Source: Flavobacteriaceae bacterium | GTDB lineage: Bacteria; Bacteroidota; Bacteroidia; Flavobacteriales; Flavobacteriaceae | Reading direction: 5' to 3' | Assembly: GCA_021151665.1 (NCBI GenBank) | Contig: JAGKWW010000049.1 | Span: 1-18,964, forward strand | DNA: 18,964 nt | Shown here: positions 8,028 through 15,917 of the stretch, in pieces | Layout: every line of letters starts with the position of its first letter | How positions within the stretch are numbered: position 1 is the stretch's first letter | The notes under the pieces: model-generated | Databases searched by the model: none | What the model was told of the DNA's origin: nothing | What the model saw: only the letters and a program-made list of their open reading frames with translations | Program-made: the position numbers and the translations under genes

Positions 8028-8447
8028 ATGGCAACAAACAGGACATTTACAATGATCAAGCCGGATGCTGTTGAAAACGGGCACATCGGTGGAATTTTAT
8101 CTATGATAACTGAAGCAGGTTTCAGGATCGTATCGCTTAAACTTACGCAGCTTACTACTGCCGACGCAAAAGCTTTTTATGCTGTACACAGTGAAAGGCC
8201 TTTTTACGGAGAGCTTGTAGAGTTTATGTCTCGTGGCCCTATCGTGGCAGCTATCCTTGAAAAAGACAATGCTGTTGAGGAGTTCCGTAAGCTTATTGGC
8301 GCTACTAACCCTGCTGATGCTGCCGAAGGTACAATCCGTAAAAAATATGCAACTTCTGTAGGTGAGAACGCCGTTCACGGTTCTGACAGCGATGAGAATG
8401 CGGCTATTGAAAGCGCTTTCCATTTTGCAGGCAGGGAGCAGTTCTAA
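8028..8447 (+). CDS. ndk: Nucleoside diphosphate kinase
   Basis: NDK transfers the gamma phosphate of ATP to nucleoside diphosphates through a phosphohistidine and so balances the NTP and dNTP pools. The protein is 139 residues, normal for the family. It begins MATNRTFTMIKPDAVENG and carries the active-site signature NAVHGSDS with His117. The ATG at 8028 is preferred over the longer frame from 7953, because the extra 25 codons overlap the promoter and have no counterpart in the family. A bidirectional terminator follows. Confidence 0.97.
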   Translation: MATNRTFTMIKPDAVENGHIGGILSMITEAGFRIVSLKLTQLTTADAKAFYAVHSERPFYGELVEFMSRGPIVAAILEKDNAVEEFRKLIGATNPADAAEGTIRKKYATSVGENAVHGSDSDENAAIESAFHFAGREQF

Positions 8448-8466
8448 TTCCTGAACATAATACATC

Positions 8467-8497
8467 AAAAAGGCCGCTTTATCAGCGGCCTTTTTTT
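8467..8497. terminator. Bidirectional terminator between ndk and the DUF721 gene
   Basis: The stem AGGCCGCT (8471-8478) / AGCGGCCT (8484-8491) is flanked by five A on the left and seven T on the right, so it can stop transcription from both converging genes. The right-hand T run overlaps the stop codon of the DUF721 gene. Confidence 0.9.
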
Positions 8498-8792
8498 ATC
8501 GTAGTATCACTTCTTTTACAACTTCACGGCCCAATTCCTCATTGATCATCTTTACGATCTTTTCACGTCCATAACTCAACTCCTCACGCAGTACTGCCGA
8601 AGTAAGCGCCACATAAAGAGTGCTACCCTTCAGCATGATCTCGCTGGTGTAATTGTTCACACCAGCACCCATGAGGTTCTTCCAGGCGTCGCGCACATTA
8701 ATGCGGTCCATACCGGGCTGCAGGTTGTTGGCCTGAATGATTTCTTTCAGAACATCACCCAGTGAGTTATTATCATTTAGCCGTTTTGCCAT
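8496..8792 (-). CDS. DUF721 (DciA-like) family protein
   Basis: This 98-residue protein has the DUF721 pattern: an N-terminal helix (SLGDVLKEIIQANNLQPGMD), then VRDAWKNLMGAGVNNYTSEI, a strand GSTLYVALTSAVLREELSY and a C-terminal helix ending VVKEVILR. DUF721 includes DciA, the ancestral loader of the replicative helicase. Short Bacteroidota members have the core domain only, and their role is less certain. Its ATG overlaps the stop of the upstream lipoprotein gene by one base (TAATG), which implies translational coupling. Confidence 0.85.
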   Translation of the reverse strand: MAKRLNDNNSLGDVLKEIIQANNLQPGMDRINVRDAWKNLMGAGVNNYTSEIMLKGSTLYVALTSAVLREELSYGREKIVKMINEELGREVVKEVILR

Positions 8793-9208
8793 TACTTTAC
8801 GCTAAAAGGTTGCGGTTTCTTGTAATGATATTCCAGGTCCTGCGGATTTTTAACTACGAGGTGCTCGTCGTCTATTTCAAGTACCTGTTCCTTCCACTTA
8901 GCATACGGCGTGGTATAATTTATAAAAGTTTTGCCATCAGCCCTACTCACGGCAATACTTTCCTGAACATCGTTCATACGGTAAGTACCGTCTACCTGAG
9001 GCATTACTTTTTTGCGGAAGCCTTTTCCATCCTTTAATTGGAAATAATCGATCGTACTATTTACGGTATAATCCTTTTTATTACCATCAGGCAGCACCGC
9101 AGTTTCAATTTCCCAATAGCCATTAAGCTTCTGCAAGTCGGCATCACTGATATCGCGGTTGCAGGAAAATAAAGTTACTGTGATCAGAATAAGTGCGATA
9201 CGTTTCAT
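8792..9208 (-). CDS. Lipocalin-like lipoprotein
   Basis: This is a 138-residue lipoprotein with signal MKRIALILITVTLFSC; the lipobox is LFSC with Cys16. The mature part begins LQKLNGYWEIETAVLPDG, the G-x-W opening typical of lipocalin-like beta-barrel domains common in Bacteroidota, and continues as alternating short strands. The ligand is unknown. It is translationally coupled to the DUF721 gene through a TAATG overlap and is divergent from the serine hydrolase gene, with a 97-bp shared upstream region. That region has only weak promoter matches (TAACTTTA toward the hydrolase). Confidence 0.75.
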   Translation of the reverse strand: MKRIALILITVTLFSCNRDISDADLQKLNGYWEIETAVLPDGNKKDYTVNSTIDYFQLKDGKGFRKKVMPQVDGTYRMNDVQESIAVSRADGKTFINYTTPYAKWKEQVLEIDDEHLVVKNPQDLEYHYKKPQPFSVK

Positions 9209-9305
9209 GGTTATAATTTGCTGTAAAATTAGTCAATCCCTAAAACATTTAGCGTCCCGGTTAAACTATTTGATAACTTTATTGTCTTACAGAAAAAAAC
9301 CACCA

Positions 9306-10385
9306 ATGAAACTCACTTTATCTCTATTCCTGGCGGCCGCAGCATTCTGTGCCTGTAGTTCTTCTGACCCCGAAACTACAAATCCCGGGCCAATACCGGC
9401 GGAGGCCATGTACTTTCCCGATAACAATACTGATACCTGGGAAACTAAAACTATAGCTCAGGCCGGCTTTAATCAGTCTAATGTACAGCCATTGCTGGAT
9501 TACCTGGAGCAAAAGCACAGCCGCTCGTTTATGATACTCGTGAATGGCCGTATTGTTATGGAAAACTATTTCAACGGGCACTCTGCTACCGCGCCATGGT
9601 ATTGGGCAAGCGCCGGAAAAACCCTGACTGCAACCGTTACCGGTATTGCCGAGCAGGAAGGATTGCTGAATATCAATAATAAAGTATCAGATTATCTGGG
9701 AACCGGATGGACGTCAGAACCGCTGGCTAAAGAAAACCTGATCACCTGTAGGCACCTGCTAACCATGACCTCCGGACTCAATGATGCCTTGGGCGATAAT
9801 GTATCGCCGGCTAACCTGCAATACGTTGCCGATGCCGGGACGCGTTGGGCTTACCATAATGTGTATGTAAAGCTACAGGACGTAGTGGCGGCGGCATCGG
9901 GCCAAACATGGAGCAGCTATTTTGATGCAAAGCTAAAGCCCGCGACGGGAATGACAGGCACATGGCTTAATAGCGGGGACGATCTAAGCGTTTACTGGAG
10001 TACTACCCGCAGTATGGCACGCTTTGGGCTCCTTGCACTTAACAAAGGCAAATGGAAAACCCAACAAATAGTAAACAGTACCTATTTTGAAGCGATGACC
10101 ACTACTTCGCAAAACATCAATAAATCATATGGCTATCTTTGGTGGCTCAACGGAAAGGAAAGTTATCATATGCCTCAGACCCAACTGCAATTTCCGGGAA
10201 GCATTATCCCTTCGGCACCGGCAGATATGTATATGGCACTTGGCAAGAACGACCAGAAGATTTATGTAATACCGTCACGCAAAATGGTGATCATCCGGAT
10301 GGGTGATGCCGCCGACGACGTGAACATGGCACTGTCGGATTTTGACGAAACCCTTTGGCAAAAGATCAATGCTGTTATAAACTAA
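9306..10385 (+). CDS. Secreted serine hydrolase, class C beta-lactamase-like fold
   Basis: This 359-residue protein has a lipoprotein-like signal (MKLTLSLFLAAAAFCAC, with Cys15 or Cys17 as candidate lipidation sites) and then a penicillin-binding-protein/beta-lactamase class C domain. The SxxK motif is SAGK (S102, K105) and the Tyr-x-Asn motif is YHN (184-186). TSGLND and the C-terminal MALGKNDQKIYVIPSRKMVI are typical of the family. These proteins are mostly esterases or D-amino-acid peptidases, seldom true beta-lactamases. The ATG at 9306 is used because the longer frame from 9159 crosses the divergent promoter region and lacks a signal. It ends at a bidirectional terminator. Confidence 0.88.
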   Translation: MKLTLSLFLAAAAFCACSSSDPETTNPGPIPAEAMYFPDNNTDTWETKTIAQAGFNQSNVQPLLDYLEQKHSRSFMILVNGRIVMENYFNGHSATAPWYWASAGKTLTATVTGIAEQEGLLNINNKVSDYLGTGWTSEPLAKENLITCRHLLTMTSGLNDALGDNVSPANLQYVADAGTRWAYHNVYVKLQDVVAAASGQTWSSYFDAKLKPATGMTGTWLNSGDDLSVYWSTTRSMARFGLLALNKGKWKTQQIVNSTYFEAMTTTSQNINKSYGYLWWLNGKESYHMPQTQLQFPGSIIPSAPADMYMALGKNDQKIYVIPSRKMVIIRMGDAADDVNMALSDFDETLWQKINAVIN

Positions 10386-10412
10386 AAAGAGAGCCGGCTG
10401 GCTCTCTTTTTT
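10384..10412. terminator. Bidirectional terminator between the serine hydrolase gene and ftsY
   Basis: The stem AAAAGAGAGCC / GGCTCTCTTTT has a GGCT-centred turn, with A-rich and T-rich flanks on either side. It sits in the 25-bp gap between the two converging stop codons and overlaps both ends slightly. Confidence 0.9.
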
Positions 10413-11364
10413 ATTTAAAGAACGAATCTACAAATTCGTATTTATTAAATACCTGAAGGTCTTCAATCCCCTCGCCTACACCAATGTATTTTACAGGTAT
10501 CTGGAACTGGTCGGAAATACCGATGACAACTCCACCTTTGGCTGTACCGTCGAGTTTGGTTACCGCAAGCGATGTAACCTCGGTAGCGGCGGTAAATTGT
10601 TTTGCCTGCTCAAAGGCGTTCTGGCCCGTAGAGCCGTCCAGCACAAGCATCACATCATGGGGCGCATCATCCATTACCTTCTGCATCACCCGCTTCACCT
10701 TGGTAAGCTCGTTCATCAGGTTTACTTTATTATGAAGGCGGCCGGCCGTATCAATAATTACTACATCGGCACCCTGTTTTACCGCAGACTGTAATGTATC
10801 AAATGCTACCGAAGCCGGGTCGCTGCCCATTTGCTGGCGCACGATGGGTATCTGTACCCTGTCGGCCCATATTTGCAATTGGTCTATCGCAGCTGCGCGG
10901 AAGGTATCTGCAGCGCCAAGCACCACTTTGTGCCCCGCTTTTTTAAACTGGTAAGCCAGCTTACCGATAGTGGTGGTTTTCCCCACACCGTTTACACCCA
11001 CGACCATGATCACATAAGGCTTTTTATTGGCGGGAACCTCAAATTCTGTAGCTTCACCGGAGTTGGTTTCCGACAGCAGGCCGGCGATCTCCTCGCGCAA
11101 AATTCCGTTGAGCTCATCGGTGCCCAGGTATTTATCGCGGGATACGCGTTCCTCAATACGCTCGATGATCTTAAGGGTGGTATTCACCCCTACATCAGAA
11201 GAAACAAGTATTTCTTCGAGGTTATCAAGAACCTCATCATCTACTTTAGATTTTCCGGCAACAGCTTTGGAGAGTTTTGAAAAGAAAGAAGTCTTGGATT
11301 TTTCAAGCCCTTTATCGAGCGTTTCTTTCTTTTCCGAAGAAAATATTTTTTTAAAGAAATTCAT
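10411..11364 (-). CDS. ftsY: Signal recognition particle receptor FtsY
   Basis: FtsY is the SRP receptor GTPase. It docks ribosome-SRP complexes at the inner membrane so that membrane proteins are inserted co-translationally. The 317-residue protein has a short charged N-terminal region (about 1-40), a helical N domain (about 40-100) and a G domain. G-domain motifs are GVNGVGKT (123-130), DTFRAAA, DTAGR (205-209) and TKLDG (269-273), and it ends with IGVGEGIEDLQVF. The short acidic A domain is usual outside Enterobacteria. It lies downstream of the rpmB-rpmG-DUF4295 operon, but a hairpin terminator lies between, so it probably depends on read-through or its own promoter. Confidence 0.97.
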   Translation of the reverse strand: MNFFKKIFSSEKKETLDKGLEKSKTSFFSKLSKAVAGKSKVDDEVLDNLEEILVSSDVGVNTTLKIIERIEERVSRDKYLGTDELNGILREEIAGLLSETNSGEATEFEVPANKKPYVIMVVGVNGVGKTTTIGKLAYQFKKAGHKVVLGAADTFRAAAIDQLQIWADRVQIPIVRQQMGSDPASVAFDTLQSAVKQGADVVIIDTAGRLHNKVNLMNELTKVKRVMQKVMDDAPHDVMLVLDGSTGQNAFEQAKQFTAATEVTSLAVTKLDGTAKGGVVIGISDQFQIPVKYIGVGEGIEDLQVFNKYEFVDSFFK

Positions 11365-11403
11365 ATAGTTTTACTGCGGTTGTAATTTCGAAGTAAATTT
11401 AAA

Positions 11404-11445
11404 TAAAAAAGCTACTTTCTTTAGTATCGAAAGTAGCTTTTCTAT
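11404..11445. terminator. Terminator of the rpmB-rpmG-DUF4295 operon
   Basis: A 12-bp stem (GAAAGTAGCTTT with AAAGCTACTTTC) with a 9-nt loop ends in TTTTTTATTT on the minus strand. It lies 17-58 bp past the DUF4295 stop, before ftsY. The T run on the plus strand is shorter. Confidence 0.85.
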
Positions 11446-11461
11446 ATATTGTTACGGATGA

Positions 11462-11614
11462 TTATTTCTTCTTAAGAAAAGCATCCACTTCTTCAGGAGA
11501 CATTACGCTCTCAACAAAAGTATAAGCACCCGATTTAGGAGACTTAACCATTTTGATAGCTTTGGTTAACCTTTTTGAAGCTGTCTGTAGCGATGCAACG
11601 GTTTTCTTTGCCAT
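11462..11614 (-). CDS. DUF4295 small ribosome-associated protein
   Basis: This is a 50-residue basic protein beginning MAKKTVASLQTASKRLTKAI and ending EEVDAFLKKK. It matches the Bacteroidota-specific DUF4295 family, found almost always between rpmG and ftsY. From memory, the Flavobacterium ribosome structure assigned such a protein to the large subunit as bL38; I cannot confirm this here. Composition and position both fit a ribosomal protein: lysine-rich, the same MAKK start as L33, and 12 bp downstream of rpmG. Confidence 0.88.
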   Translation of the reverse strand: MAKKTVASLQTASKRLTKAIKMVKSPKSGAYTFVESVMSPEEVDAFLKKK

Positions 11615-11626
11615 GACTCAAATAAA

Positions 11627-11809
11627 TTATTTAATTTCTTTATGAACAGTCACTCTCTTCAAAACAGGATTAAACTTTTTAATCTCTAGCCTGTCAGGAG
11701 TATTCTTTTTGTTTTTGGTAGTAATATACCTTGAAGTTCCCGGAACGCCTGAAGCTTTGTGCTCAGTGCACTCAAGGATTACCTGGATTCTGTTACCTTT
11801 CTTTGCCAT
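11627..11809 (-). CDS. rpmG: 50S ribosomal protein bL33
   Basis: L33 is a small basic protein of the large ribosomal subunit near the E site. The 60-residue sequence MAKKGNRIQVILECTEHK, with RYITTKNKKNTPDRLEIKK and HKEIK at the end, is typical. It has only one cysteine (C14), so it is a zinc-free (C-minus) form and its expression should not depend on zinc. It sits between rpmB (26 bp upstream) and the DUF4295 gene. Confidence 0.97.
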   Translation of the reverse strand: MAKKGNRIQVILECTEHKASGVPGTSRYITTKNKKNTPDRLEIKKFNPVLKRVTVHKEIK

Positions 11810-11835
11810 CTTGCTGAATTTTTATTAAGAAGGGA

Positions 11836-12072
11836 TTATTTAATAAACCCGTTAGCTTTGGCTTCTTTCAAAACCGCAGCGATTCCGTTTTTGTTGATTG
11901 TCTTGATAGTAGATGCAGCCACTCTCAGCGTGATCCACCTGTCTTCTTCAGGAAGGTAGAAACGCTTCTTTACCAGGTTTACATTAAACTTCCTCTTAGT
12001 CTTGTTCATTGCGTGGGAAACATTGTTTCCAACCATCGCTTTTTTACCGGTAAGGGCACAAACTCTTGACAT
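11836..12072 (-). CDS. rpmB: 50S ribosomal protein bL28
   Basis: L28 is a large-subunit protein. The 78 residues begin MSRVCALTGKKAMVGNNVSHAM, continue through KRKFNVNLVKKRFYLPEEDRW and end in ANGFIK, all standard. It has the single-cysteine form, without the CxxC pairs of zinc-binding paralogues. It is the first gene of the rpmB-rpmG-DUF4295 operon. Confidence 0.97.
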   Translation of the reverse strand: MSRVCALTGKKAMVGNNVSHAMNKTKRKFNVNLVKKRFYLPEEDRWITLRVAASTIKTINKNGIAAVLKEAKANGFIK

Positions 12073-12110
12073 TATTTCTATCTTTTATTTCGTTATTCAA
12101 AATCAGGGTG

Positions 12111-12142
12111 CAAAGAAATGAAAAATAAATTTATTACGCAAA
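12111..12142 (-). promoter_or_regulatory. Probable promoter of the rpmB operon
   Basis: On the minus strand TTTG (12142-12139), a 20-bp AT-rich spacer and TTTCTTTG (12118-12111) resemble the Bacteroidota promoter, with one mismatch in the -7 TA. The box lies 38 bp before the rpmB ATG, in the 79-bp gap after cinA. Confidence 0.5.
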
Positions 12143-12151
12143 CCCTATCAA

Positions 12152-13399
12152 TCAGTTTTTTAAAATTTCTTTATAAATCTTTTCCAGCGCTTTTGTAACG
12201 GCACGCTCTATCACTTTTTCGCGTGGCTGGCCTAACTGATGCTCTTCAAAAAATGCCCCCGAAGGCGTGGCATACCCAATAAAAACGGTTCCTACTTCTG
12301 CTTCTGCCTCTCCTTTTGAAGGCCCCGCGTTACCGGTCGTCGCAATTGCAAAATCGGCCACGAATAGCTCTTTAGCCCGCTGTGCCATTTCTAACGCCAC
12401 CTCGGCGCTTACTACCGAGTGCGACCGTATCGTCTTTCCTTGTACTCCGAGTAATTTTATTTTACTCTCTGTCGAATATGTAACCATTCCGCCTTTAAAA
12501 TAAGCCGATGCACCCGGAACGGAGGTAATAAGCTGCGCGATTTTTCCGCCCGTACAGCTTTCTGCCAGCGCAACCGTAAGACCCCGCTGCGCCAGGGCAC
12601 GCCCCAGCATTACTTCAATGGTTTCGGTATCGTCATACCCCACGATAATATCGCCAATAAGGGCAGATAGCTTTTCGGTTTCCTGTGCTACACGTTCCCG
12701 CAGCATTGCTTCATCGGTACCCCGCGCGGTAAGCCTCAAGCGTACCCTTCCCGGAGCCGGGAGGTAAGCCAGCTTTATAAACGCCGGCAGGCTATTTTCC
12801 CAATCCTCTATACGGTCGGCAACCACGCTCTCGCCCTGCCCGTATGTCAGTATCGTTTTGTGGATGATGAACGGACGCTCAAATCGTTCCACAAGGCGCG
12901 GAACAACTTCATTGTCTATCAGGTATTTCATTTCATACGGAACGCCCGGCAGCGAAATAAATACCGTACCCTCCTTTTCCATCCACATACCCGGTGCCGT
13001 GCCCACTGCATTGTGCAACACCGTAGCCCGCGACGGAACCAGAGCCTGATCTTTATTCATTTGTGTGGCAGGCCGCTTGAGTACGCTTTCTACCAGCTGT
13101 ATTACGTGCCCGAGTACTTTTTCATCGAGTGTAAGTGCATCATCAAAATACTCGCAAAGTGTTTTTTTAGTGATATCATCTTTCGTGGGGCCGAGGCCGC
13201 CGGTAATTACAACAACATCAACCCGTTGCTGTAACGCAGCAAGCGTATCTAATATATGCTCGCGGTCATCACTTATAGAAATCATGTCGTGTACACCAAT
13301 GCCTATCTTATCCAGCATCTTGGCAATATAGCCGGAATTTGTATCTGTAATCTGCCCGATGAGTATTTCATCGCCAACGGTTACTACAGCTGCTTTCAT
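12152..13399 (-). CDS. cinA: CinA: competence/damage-inducible protein with NMN deamidase domain
   Basis: This full-length 415-residue CinA has an N-terminal MoaB/MoeA-like domain (about 1-170; VTVGDEILIGQITDTNS, VVITGGLGPTKDDITK, SLPGVPYEMKYL), a linker domain and a C-terminal PncC-type domain (about 255-415; AESCTGGKIAQLIT, GGMVTYSTESKIKLLGV, ATTGNAGPSKGEAE). The C-terminal domain deamidates nicotinamide mononucleotide, recycling the pyridine ring for NAD. The N-terminal domain can act on ADP-ribose-type pyrophosphates. Its ATG overlaps the stop of the Hpt gene (TAATG), so it is translated together with the operon above it. Confidence 0.95.
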   Translation of the reverse strand: MKAAVVTVGDEILIGQITDTNSGYIAKMLDKIGIGVHDMISISDDREHILDTLAALQQRVDVVVITGGLGPTKDDITKKTLCEYFDDALTLDEKVLGHVIQLVESVLKRPATQMNKDQALVPSRATVLHNAVGTAPGMWMEKEGTVFISLPGVPYEMKYLIDNEVVPRLVERFERPFIIHKTILTYGQGESVVADRIEDWENSLPAFIKLAYLPAPGRVRLRLTARGTDEAMLRERVAQETEKLSALIGDIIVGYDDTETIEVMLGRALAQRGLTVALAESCTGGKIAQLITSVPGASAYFKGGMVTYSTESKIKLLGVQGKTIRSHSVVSAEVALEMAQRAKELFVADFAIATTGNAGPSKGEAEAEVGTVFIGYATPSGAFFEEHQLGQPREKVIERAVTKALEKIYKEILKN

Positions 13400-13746
13400 T
13401 ACTTAAGGTTGAAATCTTTTTTGAGTTCTTTTACTGTGGCGCCCACCCTGTCCTTGAGGCTTTTTACCACTTCGCGAATTTCTTTGCGCTTGCCTTCTGC
13501 ACGGGTCCACGCTTCAATTGCGAGCACGTCTTCATACGCCTGTTCCATACCCAGCAGGTCAAGAGTAGGCTTTATTTTATGGGCCCCCTGGTATACCCGG
13601 TGGTAATCCTTGTCTTCCAGCCCCTCACGGATATTGGTTATCTCCACAGGGACCTCTTCCAGAAAAAGCTCCGCTATCTGCTTCGCAAAATCCATATCAT
13701 TATCAGATATGGCATGCACTTTTGTAAGGTGATAATTGATTGCCAT
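13399..13746 (-). CDS. Histidine phosphotransfer (Hpt) domain protein
   Basis: This is a stand-alone 115-residue Hpt domain, a four-helix carrier of phosphate between hybrid sensor kinases and response regulators. The phosphorylated histidine is H56 in YQGAHKIKPTLDLLGM, the Hpt signature (AHxLK..and LG). The preceding acidic helix FLEEVPVEITNIREGLED is also typical. No kinase or regulator gene is in the window, so its partners are unknown. It is locked into a metabolic/repair operon by one-base TAATG overlaps at both ends. Confidence 0.85.
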   Translation of the reverse strand: MAINYHLTKVHAISDNDMDFAKQIAELFLEEVPVEITNIREGLEDKDYHRVYQGAHKIKPTLDLLGMEQAYEDVLAIEAWTRAEGKRKEIREVVKSLKDRVGATVKELKKDFNLK

Positions 13747-14357
13747 TATTTTACCTGTATCCTGAATAATTTTCTTCCTTCGAGCGTCCCTTCCAATACG
13801 TCGCCCGGATTCACTTTTGCAACACCTTCGGGCGTACCTGTGAAAATAATGTCGCCGGTGCGCAGGGTAAAGAACTGCGAAACGTAGGCTATGATCTCGT
13901 CGATCTTCCAGAGCATGTTAGACGTGTTGCCTTTCTGAACCACATTGTCATTATTCGAAAGCTCAAAATTTAACTCATTAAGGTCGCCTAACTCTGCTTT
14001 AGGTACAAAATCCCCCACAACAGCCGAACCATCAAATGCTTTGGCTATCTCCCATGGGAGGCCTTTTTCTTTAAGCTTCGATTGCACATCGCGTGCGGTA
14101 AAATCGATGCCCAGCCCAATTTCATCGTAATATTTATGCGCAAATTTGGCATCGATGTATTTGCCTACTTTATTGATCTTTACAAGTACCTCAACTTCGT
14201 GGTGTACATCATTGCTAAACTCCGGCAGTACAAACGGAAACTGCTTTTGCACAAGCGCGGTATCAGGTTTCATAAAGATCACCGGCGCATCAGGCCTCTC
14301 ATTGTTTAGCTCGGCAATATGGTTGGCATAATTTCGGCCAATACAGATCATCTTCAT
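13746..14357 (-). CDS. Fumarylacetoacetate hydrolase-family protein (FAHD1-like)
   Basis: This 203-residue protein has the FAH fold: MKMICIGRNYANHIAELNNE, FMKPDTAL, the metal-binding HHEVEV (E54, E56) and IDFTARD (D85), then GKAFDGSA-like residues (IAKAFDGSAVVGDFV) and the C-terminal IIFTGTPEGVAKVNPGD. Short single-domain members cleave acylpyruvates or decarboxylate oxaloacetate using Mg2+. The precise substrate is not settled by sequence. The gene starts 3 bp after the exonuclease stop and its own stop overlaps the Hpt ATG. Confidence 0.9.
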   Translation of the reverse strand: MKMICIGRNYANHIAELNNERPDAPVIFMKPDTALVQKQFPFVLPEFSNDVHHEVEVLVKINKVGKYIDAKFAHKYYDEIGLGIDFTARDVQSKLKEKGLPWEIAKAFDGSAVVGDFVPKAELGDLNELNFELSNNDNVVQKGNTSNMLWKIDEIIAYVSQFFTLRTGDIIFTGTPEGVAKVNPGDVLEGTLEGRKLFRIQVK

Positions 14358-14360
14358 AGC

Positions 14361-15137
14361 CTAAACGAATTTGTTGTTAAGTTTTCGGAGCTTGATAGCG
14401 GTAAGGACCTTTTTGGTATACAACGGAAAATCAGCATTCTGGATCCAGCCGTAATAGCCGGGCTCCTGCTCCAGCACTTTCTCAACCTTAGCTCCTTTGT
14501 GCTTGCCGAAAGTGAACATCTCTTCGCCATCCTCATCGAGAACTATGAATCCGGCAAAATCTACCGCTTTCTTTCTTGTCGTAAATTCAGACAAAGCCTT
14601 CATGTCATTCTGAAGGTCTTCGTACCGGTCCAGCTGCGATTTCAGTATCTCGTAGGTCGCGTTGGTATCGGCTGCAGCCGTATGTGCGTTCTCAAGTACC
14701 TGCCCACAGTAGAACTTATATGCCGCACTAAGCGTACGCTCTTCTTTCTTGTGGAAGATAGTCTGCACGTCTACCGACACGCGGTTCTTCATATCGAAGT
14801 CGAGACCGGCACGCAGCAGTTCTTCAGCCAGGAGCGGAATATCGAACCTGTCGGAATTATATCCTGCAAGATCAGAATCCTTTATCATGTTATATACCTG
14901 GTGCGAAAGCTGCTTAAAGGTAGGCTCGCCGGCCACCTTATCATCAGTGATGCCGTGAAAGGCAGAACTTTGAGGTGGTATGGGGCGTTCCGGATTTACC
15001 AGCCAGGTGCGGCTTTCCTTATTTCCATTAGGATATACTTTAAGTATCGAGATCTCTACGATTCGGTCTTTGCAAATGTCGGTCCCTGTGGTTTCGAGGT
15101 CGAAAAAACAGATAGGCCTGTGCAGTTTTAATTCCAT
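14361..15137 (-). CDS. DnaQ-like 3'-5' exonuclease with C-terminal DUF3820 domain
   Basis: This 258-residue protein has a DEDDh exonuclease domain (about 1-175): Exo I FFDLETTGTD (D13, E15), Exo II YNSDRFDIPLLAEEL (D94/D97 region) and Exo III HTAAADTNATY (H150, D155). A C-terminal module (about 200-258) reads FTFGKHKGAKV and EPGYYGWIQNADFP, the pattern of DUF3820 / exonuclease X C-terminal domains. Annotations often call it DNA polymerase III epsilon, but it is more likely an ExoX-type repair or RNA-trimming nuclease. It is first in the operon with the FAH, Hpt and cinA genes. Confidence 0.9.
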   Translation of the reverse strand: MELKLHRPICFFDLETTGTDICKDRIVEISILKVYPNGNKESRTWLVNPERPIPPQSSAFHGITDDKVAGEPTFKQLSHQVYNMIKDSDLAGYNSDRFDIPLLAEELLRAGLDFDMKNRVSVDVQTIFHKKEERTLSAAYKFYCGQVLENAHTAAADTNATYEILKSQLDRYEDLQNDMKALSEFTTRKKAVDFAGFIVLDEDGEEMFTFGKHKGAKVEKVLEQEPGYYGWIQNADFPLYTKKVLTAIKLRKLNNKFV

Positions 15138-15156
15138 AACATGTTATATCGGCCTA

Positions 15157-15164
15157 CAAAGATA
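15157..15164 (-). promoter_or_regulatory. -7 promoter element for the exonuclease-cinA operon
   Basis: Minus-strand TATCTTTG matches TAnnTTTG and lies 20 bp upstream of the exonuclease ATG at 15137, in the 68-bp gap after the dipeptidase gene. Confidence 0.5.
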
Positions 15165-15205
15165 CGGGAGAAGCACAACATACAGTATGAACAAATGCTA
15201 ATTTC

Positions 15206-15853
15206 CTACGGGCAATCCCATTGGAAACCTGCCGTGGGATAACGCTGCTGCCGGTAATCAAAATGCCACCACTCGCCGTTGTAGGGAGTAAAGCCTGCCT
15301 TTACCATAATATTTCGCAGGAGCTTACGATTTTTATACGCCTTACGAGGCACATCCGGGTTATCATATTCCGAAAGATCTGAAAAGTCGTCAAACGGCGT
15401 CCCCATATCGAGAATATTGCCTTCCTCATCGGCGAGCGTAAGGTCTACTGCTGCGCCCCGATTATGGTTGCTCCCTTTTCCTGGTGGTGCCACATATTTG
15501 GGATTTTTTACGATGTCGTACATCTTCCGCTGAAAGCCGTAGGGCCGGTAGCAGTCGTATATCACCAGCTTCAGGTTTTTATCTTTGGCGAGCTCATTGG
15601 CTTTTTCGAGTGCTGCCGCTACCTCCGGACGAAGGAAGCACCGCGCACACGGGTAGATCTTCGTATGCATGAAGTTGGCCGTATCGGCGTATGCCATCTT
15701 ATTGACAATGCCCGATTTTTCGAAATCAATTTCAGACCAGATAGGCTTTATTGTATCCTGTGACGACACAACGCTCTCAAAGTTAATGGAGTGCCGTGAA
15801 GGTAAAAGTGCGAATGCCGAGGCCAGCGACAACGACAGGAAATACTTTAGCAT
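15206..15853 (-). CDS. ddpX: D-alanyl-D-alanine dipeptidase (VanX/DdpX family, peptidase M15D)
   Basis: This exported zinc dipeptidase hydrolyses D-Ala-D-Ala released from peptidoglycan. The 215 residues start with a signal peptide (MLKYFLSLSLASAFALLPS). The zinc site is SNHNRGAAVDLTL (H130, D137) and GEWWHFDY (E194, H197); YDCYRPYGFQRKMYD is the usual VanX block. The ATG at 15853 is chosen over an upstream in-frame start at 15907 because it begins the signal peptide and a TATATTTG box lies 16 bp before it. No vanH, vanA or vanR genes are near, so cell-wall recycling is more likely than glycopeptide resistance. A terminator separates it from rtcB. Confidence 0.9.
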   Translation of the reverse strand: MLKYFLSLSLASAFALLPSRHSINFESVVSSQDTIKPIWSEIDFEKSGIVNKMAYADTANFMHTKIYPCARCFLRPEVAAALEKANELAKDKNLKLVIYDCYRPYGFQRKMYDIVKNPKYVAPPGKGSNHNRGAAVDLTLADEEGNILDMGTPFDDFSDLSEYDNPDVPRKAYKNRKLLRNIMVKAGFTPYNGEWWHFDYRQQRYPTAGFQWDCP

Positions 15854-15869
15854 CGATAGAGGTTTACCA

Positions 15870-15877
15870 CAAATATA
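15870..15877 (-). promoter_or_regulatory. -7 promoter element for the dipeptidase gene
   Basis: Minus-strand TATATTTG matches TAnnTTTG and ends 16 bp before the ATG at 15853. It lies just past the rtcB terminator, so the dipeptidase gene is a separate transcription unit. Confidence 0.6.
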
Positions 15878-15885
15878 ACAGAAAC

Positions 15886-15911
15886 AAAAAAGGCTGCCTA
15901 ATGGCAACCTT
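15886..15911 (-). terminator. Terminator of the rsr-Y RNA-rtcB operon
   Basis: Minus-strand AAGGTTGCC, an ATTA loop, then GGCAGCCTT form a 9-bp stem (one G-T pair) followed by TTTT. It begins 6 bp past the rtcB stop codon. Confidence 0.85.
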
Positions 15912-15917
15912 CATTTA

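Noticed and set aside
14319..15131. 270-codon plus-strand frame opposite the exonuclease gene
   Set aside because: It is an antisense shadow of a clear DEDDh nuclease and its translation shows no domain.
15206..15853. Vancomycin resistance by the VanX-like dipeptidase
   Set aside because: No vanH, vanA or van regulator is nearby and the protein is exported, whereas resistance VanX acts in the cytoplasm.
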